DNA of 7,457 nucleotides. Origin: Zoogloeaceae bacterium (lineage in GTDB: Bacteria > Pseudomonadota > Gammaproteobacteria > Burkholderiales > Rhodocyclaceae). The notes under the pieces are model-generated. The model searched no databases. It saw only the letters and a program-made list of their open reading frames with translations, and was not told the origin of the DNA. A program made the position numbers and the translations under genes. The stretch is from positions 1 to 7,457 of the forward strand of contig JAIRZG010000126.1 of assembly GCA_031267345.1 (NCBI GenBank). The letters are read 5' to 3'. Shown in pieces: positions 1 through 5,986 of this stretch (the first letter of the stretch is position 1; each line of letters opens with the position of its first letter).

Positions 1-116
1 GCGCGGATAAAAGTATCGCCACAAAGAAAAGCGAAACAGCGTTGTCAATCGCGGAAAAGAAAAAATTTGACGCTGTCGTTGAGTTGCTGGCTACCGTGCG
101 CCCATACGTCGCATAA
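1..116 (+). CDS. Ankyrin-repeat protein, C-terminal end (partial)
   Basis: This is the last 37 complete codons of a gene that enters from the left edge, in the frame beginning at base 3 and ending in TAA at 114-116. The visible peptide contains ETALSIAEKKKFDAVVELLA. It fits the ankyrin consensus, in which a G-A-D loop precedes a T-A-L-x-I-A helix and then a V-V-E-L-L helix. The first two bases (GC) would complete a glycine codon, giving the usual G-A-D start of a repeat. Ankyrin repeats stack as helical pairs and bind partner proteins; nothing here shows the partner or the location. The short tail after the repeat (ATVRPYVA) marks a natural C-terminus. The rest of the gene lies outside the window, so the repeat number and any other domain are unknown. 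The repeat call rests on motif reading of a short stretch. Confidence 0.72.
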   Translation, partial: ADKSIATKKSETALSIAEKKKFDAVVELLATVRPYVA

Positions 117-199
117 CGAAGAAGTTGAAAAACGCCAAAAATCCCGCGCGTATTTCCCTTTCGCGCCCGTATTTCAGTTAAAATAACCGCCGTAAATAT
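117..199. other. Short intergenic stretch between ankyrin gene and transposase scrap
   Basis: No coding frame is convincing here. GCGCG at 146-150 can pair with CGCGC at 162-166 across an 11-base loop, which could be a weak transcription end for the ankyrin gene, but no T-run follows directly. The segment CGTATTT occurs twice (149-155 and 168-174). Downstream (about 171-200) the sequence turns AT-rich. No promoter with a good -35 box was found. Confidence 0.3.
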
Positions 200-397
200 T
201 TGAGCTTCAGCAAGCTTCAGGCGTCGGCGGATGAGTCCCGTTTCCGCGGGCGCCGGACCTTCAGCCGCCCGGTTCCCGTCCCATGTCCCGCGCAGCGCCG
301 CCATCCGCGGGACGCATTTCCCGATGTTGTGGACAAGACAATAGAGCAGCCATTGCGCGTTGACCTTGCGCTTCGTCCTCAGCGTGAAGCGGTTCAT
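200..397 (-). pseudogene. IS1182-type transposase, C-terminal remnant
   Basis: On the minus strand, from the ATG at 397-395, the peptide reads MNRFTLRTKRKVNAQWLLYC and continues LVHNIGKC to about base 314. This matches the conserved C-terminal block of IS1182-like DDE transposases, in which a basic R-x-F-x-L-R-x-x-x-K-V-x-A-x-W segment is followed by a C-L-V-H-N-I motif. Upstream of the ATG (above 397) the homology stops abruptly, so the catalytic DDE part is gone. Below about 310 the frame stays open with no recognisable content and no stop before the window edge, so the true end is unclear; the low boundary given is approximate. The fragment abuts the broken helicase gene and is probably the scar of an insertion followed by deletion. 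It cannot encode an active transposase. The family assignment comes from motif memory only. Confidence 0.62.
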
Positions 398-408
398 TCG
401 CGGAAAGG

Positions 409-1032
409 GGGCAAAAAGTGGCGTGGATCGACGCGGCGGTCGGGCATTTGCTGGAAGCGCGGTTTTCCGCTGGAAGATTTGCAATACCGCTGGTTCCGTC
501 TGCGCGGCGCGCTGGAGCGCAAGCTCGCGGCTGGTTTGCGACTCGCCAAACAACAGTCGTTCGAGGAGTTGTTCGCGGACGAATCCCGTTTCACGGTGGA
601 GGACGGGCACGCCCTTACTTTTGAGTCGGGACGTTACGCCTACGATTGGCCCTACGCTGGAACGGCATTGCTCGGGCGGCATTTTTCCCGGTCATCGGCA
701 ATCTGAAAGACCGGGGCGAGGAATTCGCCTGCGCGGAATTCATCGCCAACGCATTGGAAGACGTGCAATGGTGGGTGCGAAACGTGGAGCGGAAACCGGG
801 TGCGTTCTGGCTGCAAACGCCGTCGGACAGGTTTTACCCCGATTTCGTGGTGAAAATGCGCTCCGGCCTCGTGCTGGCGGTGGAATACAAGGGCGCGCAC
901 ATTGCGACAAACCGTGACAGTCAGGAAAAAAGACGCATTGGCGAGTTGTGGGCGAGAAGGAGCGGCGGCAAATGCCGTTTCGTCTGGGTGGAACAGAAGA
1001 ATTGGGAGACGATCCGGCAGGCGGCGCGATAG
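409..1032 (+). pseudogene. Type III restriction-like DEAD/DEAH helicase, C-terminal frameshifted remnant
   Basis: Three adjoining plus-strand pieces together read like the C-terminus of a Res-type (type III restriction) DEAD/DEAH helicase. The first piece (frame 1, from about 409) ends VAWIDAAVGHLLEAR. The second (frame 2, about 467-686) reads FPLEDLQYRWFRLR onward to YAYDWPYAG and GRHF. The third (frame 1, about 684-1032) contains FFPVIGNLKDRGEEF, WWVRNVERKPGAFWLQTPSD, FYPDFVVKMRSG, VEYKGAHI and IGELWARRSGGKC, ending at TAG 1030-1032. One extra base within 461-466 and one missing T in the run 682-686 explain both frame changes. The PD (838-843) and E-x-K (883-891) codons keep a PD-(D/E)XK nuclease signature. 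The helicase motor domains are absent, because upstream sequence is transposase scrap. In life this family cuts DNA using ATP-driven motion, usually with a Mod methylase; none is visible. The frameshifts could be assembly errors, but the N-terminal loss is real within this sequence. Confidence 0.8.
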
Positions 1033-1033
1033 C

Positions 1034-1049
1034 GGCGCAATTACGCGCC
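1034..1049. terminator. Small hairpin between convergent genes
   Basis: GGCGC (1034-1038) pairs with GCGCC (1045-1049) around the loop AATTAC, just after the helicase remnant stop and before the stop of the DOMON gene on the other strand. The placement suits a shared transcription end. The five-base-pair stem is short and no T-run follows on either strand, so this is a weak candidate. Confidence 0.25.
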
Positions 1050-1062
1050 AATTCCCGAAACC

Positions 1063-1605
1063 TCAGGAAAGGCACAGGGCGAATTGATCGGGATGATGAA
1101 AGTCCGGCGCTCCCGGCGGGTGCCGCAAGGCATGGTAGGCAAGGCGGCCTTCCGCCGTTTCCAGCACCACGGCAAGCGCCAGACGCAGGGGAGCGGCGGG
1201 CAGGACGGCAGCGGGCAGGTCAAGGCGCAGATTCAGCGTGCTGGAGGTTCGTTGCCAATGGTTCTGCGGCGCGGGGCTGGCGGACAAGGGAGATTCGGCG
1301 CGTTGGCGGTAGTTGGAAAAATCGAAAACCATCCATTGTCCGTTGGGTGAAAAATTATATTCGCGGTAGGCGTGGCTGCCCGCTGTCATCAGGAAAACTT
1401 CGCAGCAGCTATGCGTCCAGAGGCGGTCGGCGTCGAGTTTTTGTTCCGGCGCGGGAAAAAGAAAGGCAGCGAGTTTTCCGCGCAACGTGTATTCCAGACG
1501 CAGTCTCGTATTCTCCAAAGCACCCGCGACTTCGACCGCTTCCATTTCCGGCGCGGAAAAATCGGGATGTGACGACAGGGTAACGGAAAAGCGATGCGGC
1601 CTCAT
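1063..1605 (-). CDS. DOMON-like domain protein
   Basis: This 180-residue protein matches the bacterial DOMON-like family of beta-sandwich proteins. The recognisable blocks are LWTHSCCEVFL (residues 62-72), YREYNFSPNGQW (80-91) with FDFSNYR just after, and the C-terminal HPPGAPDFHHPDQF (162-175). DOMON folds bind haem or sugars in other proteins. The ligand of this small bacterial group is not established, and I see no clear signal peptide, so it is probably cytoplasmic. It begins with ATG at 1605-1603, overlapping the TGA of the upstream synthase gene as ATGA, so the two are almost certainly one operon with coupled translation. The gene ends with TGA at 1065-1063, facing the helicase remnant. 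Its length is normal for a single domain and nothing looks broken. The domain call is fairly sure; the function is unknown. Confidence 0.85.
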   Translation of the reverse strand: MRPHRFSVTLSSHPDFSAPEMEAVEVAGALENTRLRLEYTLRGKLAAFLFPAPEQKLDADRLWTHSCCEVFLMTAGSHAYREYNFSPNGQWMVFDFSNYRQRAESPLSASPAPQNHWQRTSSTLNLRLDLPAAVLPAAPLRLALAVVLETAEGRLAYHALRHPPGAPDFHHPDQFALCLS

Positions 1606-2609
1606 GCTGCCGCCCGCCGCAAACGATCATGAATTGCGTTCCACGTGAAACCAACGGGCGGCGTTTCCACTACAATCCAATCCAGCGCCGCGTTATCCAG
1701 TTCGCGCAGACTGGCGTAAAGCAGTCGCGCGTATTGCGCCGGATCAGCGGGCAGGACGCGGCAGAGTTGCGCGTTTGGCTGTGGATGCAGGGCGAGCGCG
1801 CCGCAGCGGTGTCCGGCGGCGATCTCGCGCGCGAGAAAATCCGGCAGCGCCGTTGTCTCCAGAAGACGCAGTGGCGTGGTCGGCGCATAGTGGGAAGCCA
1901 GCGAACCGGAAACACGCGGCGCGGCGGCAATGGATTTTCGGCTACGCGCTGCGGGCAGGATTCCCAACACTTCGGCGAGGGTCGGCGCGTCCAGTCCGCC
2001 GGGGCGCAAAATTTCCGCGCCGTGCGTGGCGAAGCGGGAAATATCCAGAATGGTGGATTCAATGCCCAGCGGGCACGCGCCGCCATCCAGGATCAGGCCG
2101 ACCTGTTCGCCCAACTCGGCGCGCACGTGCGCCGCCGTGGTCGGACTGATGCGTCCGAAGCGATTGGCCGAAGGCGCGGCGATGCCACCCCGGCTGCCCG
2201 GCAGGGCGGCAAAGGCGCGGATGAGTTGCAGGGCCAACGGATGCGCCGGAATTCTCAACCCCACCGTGTCCTGTCCGCCCGTGATCGTCGCAGGAACCCA
2301 GTCCTGTTTTTTCAGAATCAAGGTCAGCGGCCCCGGCCAGAAGGCTTGCGCCAGTTTCCAGGCGATCGGCGGAATGTCCTGCGCCCAACGCGCCAACGCC
2401 TCTTTTTCCGCCAGATGCACAATCAGCGGATGATCGGCGGGGCGTTCCTTGGCGGCAAAAACTTTCGCCGCCGCGAGAGGATTGGCGGCGTCCGCGCCCA
2501 GACCGTAAACGGTCTCGGTCGGAAAGGCGACCAGTTCGCCCGCCCGCAACAAGGCGACCGCCTGCGCGAGCAGGGCGTCATCAAAGCGGGGAAGCGTAAA
2601 ATCGGGCAT
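1602..2609 (-). CDS. L-threonylcarbamoyladenylate synthase (Sua5/YciO/YrdC family)
   Basis: The enzyme makes threonylcarbamoyl-AMP from threonine, bicarbonate and ATP, the first step of the universal t6A37 modification of ANN-decoding tRNAs; the TsaB/D/E proteins then transfer the group. From the ATG at 2609 the product has 335 residues. The YrdC domain covers about residues 10-205, with FPTETVYGLGAD (29-40), KERP (54-57), WPGPLT (91-96), APSAN (145-149), ESTI (184-187) and LRPG (201-204). A linker with SGSLASHYAP (234-243), matching the Sua5 linker, leads to a C-terminal Sua5 domain (about 245-335), so this is the long Sua5 form rather than short TsaC. A TTG at 2639 in the same frame would add ten residues (MRRKDSGSNV). 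ATG is preferred because family members start close to this point. It is the first gene of a two-gene minus-strand unit with the DOMON gene. Confidence 0.94.
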   Translation of the reverse strand: MPDFTLPRFDDALLAQAVALLRAGELVAFPTETVYGLGADAANPLAAAKVFAAKERPADHPLIVHLAEKEALARWAQDIPPIAWKLAQAFWPGPLTLILKKQDWVPATITGGQDTVGLRIPAHPLALQLIRAFAALPGSRGGIAAPSANRFGRISPTTAAHVRAELGEQVGLILDGGACPLGIESTILDISRFATHGAEILRPGGLDAPTLAEVLGILPAARSRKSIAAAPRVSGSLASHYAPTTPLRLLETTALPDFLAREIAAGHRCGALALHPQPNAQLCRVLPADPAQYARLLYASLRELDNAALDWIVVETPPVGFTWNAIHDRLRRAAA

Positions 2610-2660
2610 GACGTTCGATCCGGAATCCTTCCGGCGCAAATGTTGCGGGAAAGGCGCGCC

Positions 2661-2689
2661 AGACTAGCACTTTATCCCGCAAAAATCAC
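2661..2689 (-). promoter_or_regulatory. Possible promoter of the Sua5-DOMON unit
   Basis: On the minus strand, TGCTAGTCT (2669-2661) resembles an extended -10 element (TG-n-TAnnnT). GTGATT (2689-2684), 17 bases upstream, shares three central bases with the -35 consensus. Initiation would fall near 2654, leaving a leader of about 45 bases before the ATG at 2609. This is a pattern match only. Confidence 0.4.
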
Positions 2690-2710
2690 GCCCCATCCGG
2701 CAATCGCTTG

Positions 2711-2719
2711 TGTTATCGT
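2711..2719 (+). promoter_or_regulatory. Possible extended -10 box for the hemerythrin unit
   Basis: TGTTATCGT on the plus strand fits TG-n-TATnnT, an extended -10 element. No good -35 box stands 16-18 bases upstream (the sequence there is CCCCAT), so activity may rely on the extended element or an activator. Initiation near 2726 would give a leader of about 43 bases that contains the hairpin at 2731-2750. Confidence 0.3.
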
Positions 2720-2730
2720 CAGGACAGGCC

Positions 2731-2750
2731 GCCGCCGCAAAACAGGCGGC
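2731..2750 (+). other. GC-rich hairpin in the hemerythrin leader
   Basis: GCCGCC (2731-2736) pairs with GGCGGC (2745-2750) around the eight-base loop GCAAAACA. It ends 18 bases before the hemerythrin ATG and is not followed by a T-run, so it is not a plain terminator. It could affect mRNA stability or ribosome access. AAGTGA right after the stem is the only weak ribosome-binding candidate. Confidence 0.3.
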
Positions 2751-2768
2751 AAGTGATTTCAATTTTCG

Positions 2769-3218
2769 ATGAATTTTTATAAAGCCATGCACTGGAAAGA
2801 ACACTACGCCCTTGGACACGCGCCGATGGACGCGACGCATCAGGAATTTACGCAACTGACGCGCCAGCTTGCAAAAACAGAAACCGCTGGCAAGGAAGCG
2901 GTGGCGACGGCGATGGAAGCCTTGCTGCGCCACTCGGAACAGCATTTTGCCCAAGAGGATTACTGGATGGCGGAAAGCGGATTTCCGCCCGTGCAATGTC
3001 ACGCACGCGAGCATCAGCGGGTGCTGGCTTCCCTGCAAAACGTCCTTCGCAGGGTTAAAAACGGACATTCGGCGCTGGGCAAAACGGCGGCGCGCGAACT
3101 GGAAAGCTGGTTCGAGCGTCATGTCGCGACCATGGATACGGCGTTGGCGCGGCATATGCGGCAGGTGGACTATACGCCCGCCGCCCTGCCGGAAACGCCG
3201 GACATCTGCGTCCGCTGA
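2769..3218 (+). CDS. Bacteriohemerythrin (single-domain)
   Basis: This 149-residue protein is a four-helix-bundle hemerythrin that binds O2 at a non-haem di-iron centre. All seven expected ligands are in place: H24 (in MDATHQEF), H59 and E63 (HFAQE), H78 and H82 (HAREH), H118 and D123 (HVATMD). The opening MHWKEHYALGHAPMD is typical of bacterial members. The length suits a stand-alone domain, with a short extra tail (about residues 133-149) carrying one cysteine near the end (C147). There is no signal peptide or membrane helix, so it is cytoplasmic. Known roles of relatives include O2 storage or delivery and O2, NO or redox sensing; the sequence cannot tell which applies. The gene is divergent from the Sua5 gene and lies 32 bases before the hybrid kinase gene on the same strand, which suggests co-transcription and perhaps a sensory link. 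Confidence 0.93.
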   Translation: MNFYKAMHWKEHYALGHAPMDATHQEFTQLTRQLAKTETAGKEAVATAMEALLRHSEQHFAQEDYWMAESGFPPVQCHAREHQRVLASLQNVLRRVKNGHSALGKTAARELESWFERHVATMDTALARHMRQVDYTPAALPETPDICVR

Positions 3219-3239
3219 AAACTTCGCGTCCGGGCGGGT

Positions 3240-3244
3240 AAGGA
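3240..3244 (+). promoter_or_regulatory. Strong ribosome binding site of the kinase gene
   Basis: AAGGA ends six bases before the ATG at 3251, near-ideal spacing. It fixes the kinase start and shows that the kinase has its own initiation site even if it shares an mRNA with the hemerythrin gene. Confidence 0.75.
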
Positions 3245-3250
3245 CAAATC

Positions 3251-5986
3251 ATGCGAAACGGTCAACATGGCAGACGCAGGCGAAAGACGGACAGGTGGTT
3301 GGTTCGTACGCCCCTCATCAATGTCGCAGTGCTGTCGTGCGCAGTAATCGGATTTTGCGCCATCTGGACGGCGCGCGTGGATCAAGGCGCGGTCGATGCC
3401 CGAAAGCATCTGCAACGCATGAGCATGAACATTGATCTGGTCCTGCAGAACGCGATTACGAATGTCCAGCTTCTGCGCGCGGGCGCGGAACACGAACTGG
3501 AGCGTGACAACCGCGAAGCGGCGCGCAAGGAACTGGCGCTCCTGATGCCGGACGATGGCGGGTTTGTCACCGACAAGCTGTCGAAATTATCGGATGCGTC
3601 GCATAGTTGTCTTTTGGGGAGCCGGGAAATCCCGGAATTTTCCAGCGCGCGCGCGCGAGAAATGGCTTCGGCGCTGGCGCTCACGCCCCTGATGGCGGAA
3701 ATCCGGAAAGTCATGCCCGATACCGGCTGGGTGTATTACGCCTCGCTACAGGGCTTTGCCAGTCTGTATTCTCCGGTTAACGCGCTTTTTTCCTGCCAGT
3801 TATCCTGGCGCGACAAATTCATTGAATATCTGCATTTCGAGCAACTGGGGCCGCGCCTGAATCCCGAACATGCCGCGCGCTGGCTGAATGTCCATCTCGA
3901 CCCGACCGGGCAGGGGACGATGACCACTCTGGCTTCGCCGATCTACGACGCGCAGGACAAATATCGCGCCTTTGTGGCAATGGATTTTCCGCTGGAAATC
4001 CTGAAACGTTTTTTGAATCTGCCGGATCCCGCGCTGGGAAATTATTATCTCGTCAATCAGGAAGGCCAGGTGCTCTCGACCTCGCAGGATATTCGCATGA
4101 CCCATACGGTTCAATATCTGCGCGACCTGCTGCCGGAGACGCTCGAAAACATGGCGCATGTGGCTTTTCCGCGCCAGCGGAACACTTGTCTGCGCGCGGA
4201 CAAATGGCGAGTTTGCAGCGAATATATGCAACAAGCGCCCTGGCTGCTGCTTCATGTTGCCGACAACCGGGAGATTTACGTCTTTTATCTGGCGCAGATG
4301 AAAACCGAACTGTTCAGTCTCGCCCTGTTGGTCTTGCTGCTCATCGCGCTGGAAATGCGTCGTCGCCTCACCCAATCCATGCGCGAGAGCAACAGCCGCT
4401 ATCTGCACATTATCGAAAATTCCGAACAGGGATTCTGGAGATGGAATCTGGGAACGCGCGAATTTGTCGCCAACCCGCACTTTGACGCGCTCACCGGACA
4501 TGCTTATGGCGAATCGCCGCTACGCCAGCCGGATTGGAGCAAACAGGTCGTCCAGGAGGATGTCCGCCGCATTCGCGCTTCCCTGCGGACCTATCTGCAC
4601 GGTCACAAGCCGTATTGCCAGATTGAATTCCGGATATGTTCAAAAACCGGCGTCTGGCGTTCCCTGCTATCGCAGTGCAACGTGGAGGAGCGGGATGAGC
4701 GCGGCTATCCCGTCATTATTTCCGGCACGCTCGTGGACATTACCGAACAACGCAAGTCGGAAAGCCTGTTGCTCAGCGCCACACGGGAAGCGAAAGAGGC
4801 GCGACGCAAAGCCGAAGAAGCCAATGCCGCCAAGTCGCGTTTTCTCGCCATAGCCAGCCACGACCTGCGCCAGCCGCTACAGGCGAACAATCTTTTTGTT
4901 TCCGCGCTGGCGCGCACCAGACTATCGGATGACCAGCGCACCATCATCCAGAACATGACCCTCGCCACCAAAACCTTGAGTGAACTGTTGGACGCCCTTC
5001 TGGATATTTCCCGCTTCGACGCGGACGTGATTATGCCGCAACTGGCGCCGGTGGAGGTGTACAGCATCTTCCGGAGCATCGACAGCGAATTTGCCGTGCT
5101 GGCCCTGAAGAAAGACCTGCGCTTCAAGATTTTCCTGCCCACGCAACCGATCATCATTCTGGCGGATCAGGGCTTGCTCACCAACATCCTGCGCAATCTG
5201 GTCAGCAACGCCATTCGCTATACCGACATGGGCGGTGTGCTCATCGGCGCGCGTTTTCGCGGCAACACCCTGTTGATTCAGGTCTGGGATACCGGCATCG
5301 GCATCAAGGCTGAACAATTGCCCTATATCTACGAGGAGTTTTATCAGGCCGACAATCCTCAACGTGACCGCAGTCGGGGTCTGGGATTGGGACTGGCGAT
5401 TGTGCGCCGCATAACCGGACTTCTGGGCTACAGTCTGATCTGCAAATCCCGCTATGGACGCGGCAGCCTGCTTGAGCTTTCCATTCCCCTGAACACGGGT
5501 GGCCTGCATTACATGCCCCTGCGCCACGAAAATCTTGCCGACGCGCGCCATAATCTCGACATCCTGACGGGTCGCCAGTGCGTGTTGATCGAAAACGATC
5601 CGATTGTCATTTCCGCGCTGCAACTCTGGCTGAACAGCCACAACATTCGCACCCGCTGTTTCAGCAACAGCGAAAACGCCCTCGCAGATCCGAAAATTAC
5701 CGCTGCCGATTTCTTCATTACCGATTTCCGCATTCCCGGCGAGATGAACGGCCTCGATTTTCTGAATACCCTGCAAATCCGCGTGAAACATCCCATTTGC
5801 GGCGTCATTCTTACTGGCGACGCCACCCACGAGCAACTCGATACTTTCGTCAACATCGGCTGGCGGGTACTGCACAAACCCGTCACGCCCGACCTGCTGC
5901 TGGAAACCCTGGCGCAGCAATGGAGCGAAAAACATCCTGAAAAAAACCATGAACCCCGCCAAACCCGGAGCAAGCCCGCGCGATAG
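3251..5986 (+). CDS. Membrane-bound hybrid sensor histidine kinase/response regulator
   Basis: This 911-residue inner-membrane hybrid kinase starts with a basic N-terminus and TM1 (about 20-40). A large periplasmic sensor region (about 42-350), perhaps Cache-like (TGWVYYASLQGFASLYSP at 158-175), contains C120, C182, C313 and C322. TM2 (about 354-369) is followed by a PAS/PAC domain (about 380-500), a basic coiled-coil-like linker rich in A, E, K and R (500-530), and HisKA with phospho-acceptor H537 in SHDLRQPLQA. The HATPase has N-box N649/N653, G1 DTGIGI (680-685) and G2 RGLGLGLAIV (709-718). A C-terminal receiver (about 775-895) has E781/D783, phospho-acceptor D825 (ITDFRIPG), T855 and K876. 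All catalytic residues are present. It has no DNA-binding or other output domain, so signal must pass to a separate Hpt protein or regulator, or H537 may be dephosphorylated by the receiver. NahK-type kinases share this H-box. It follows the hemerythrin gene by 32 bases and overlaps the next gene by 38. Confidence 0.93.
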   Translation: MRNGQHGRRRRKTDRWLVRTPLINVAVLSCAVIGFCAIWTARVDQGAVDARKHLQRMSMNIDLVLQNAITNVQLLRAGAEHELERDNREAARKELALLMPDDGGFVTDKLSKLSDASHSCLLGSREIPEFSSARAREMASALALTPLMAEIRKVMPDTGWVYYASLQGFASLYSPVNALFSCQLSWRDKFIEYLHFEQLGPRLNPEHAARWLNVHLDPTGQGTMTTLASPIYDAQDKYRAFVAMDFPLEILKRFLNLPDPALGNYYLVNQEGQVLSTSQDIRMTHTVQYLRDLLPETLENMAHVAFPRQRNTCLRADKWRVCSEYMQQAPWLLLHVADNREIYVFYLAQMKTELFSLALLVLLLIALEMRRRLTQSMRESNSRYLHIIENSEQGFWRWNLGTREFVANPHFDALTGHAYGESPLRQPDWSKQVVQEDVRRIRASLRTYLHGHKPYCQIEFRICSKTGVWRSLLSQCNVEERDERGYPVIISGTLVDITEQRKSESLLLSATREAKEARRKAEEANAAKSRFLAIASHDLRQPLQANNLFVSALARTRLSDDQRTIIQNMTLATKTLSELLDALLDISRFDADVIMPQLAPVEVYSIFRSIDSEFAVLALKKDLRFKIFLPTQPIIILADQGLLTNILRNLVSNAIRYTDMGGVLIGARFRGNTLLIQVWDTGIGIKAEQLPYIYEEFYQADNPQRDRSRGLGLGLAIVRRITGLLGYSLICKSRYGRGSLLELSIPLNTGGLHYMPLRHENLADARHNLDILTGRQCVLIENDPIVISALQLWLNSHNIRTRCFSNSENALADPKITAADFFITDFRIPGEMNGLDFLNTLQIRVKHPICGVILTGDATHEQLDTFVNIGWRVLHKPVTPDLLLETLAQQWSEKHPEKNHEPRQTRSKPAR

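Noticed and set aside
948..1583. Plus-strand frame of 211 residues
   Set aside because: It is antisense to the DOMON-like gene; its composition is rich in R and G and it has no domain.
2610..2639. TTG start adding ten residues to the Sua5 protein
   Set aside because: The added residues are not family-like, and the ATG at 2609 gives the usual short lead before the YrdC domain.
1629..2756. Plus-strand frame of 375 residues
   Set aside because: It is antisense to the Sua5 synthase gene, arginine-rich and without any recognisable domain, as expected of a shadow in GC-rich DNA.
2664..3155. Minus-strand frame of 163 residues
   Set aside because: It is antisense to the hemerythrin, whose seven ligands settle the coding strand.
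3800..4501. Minus-strand frame of 233 residues
   Set aside because: It is antisense to the kinase sensor and PAS region, with no family features.
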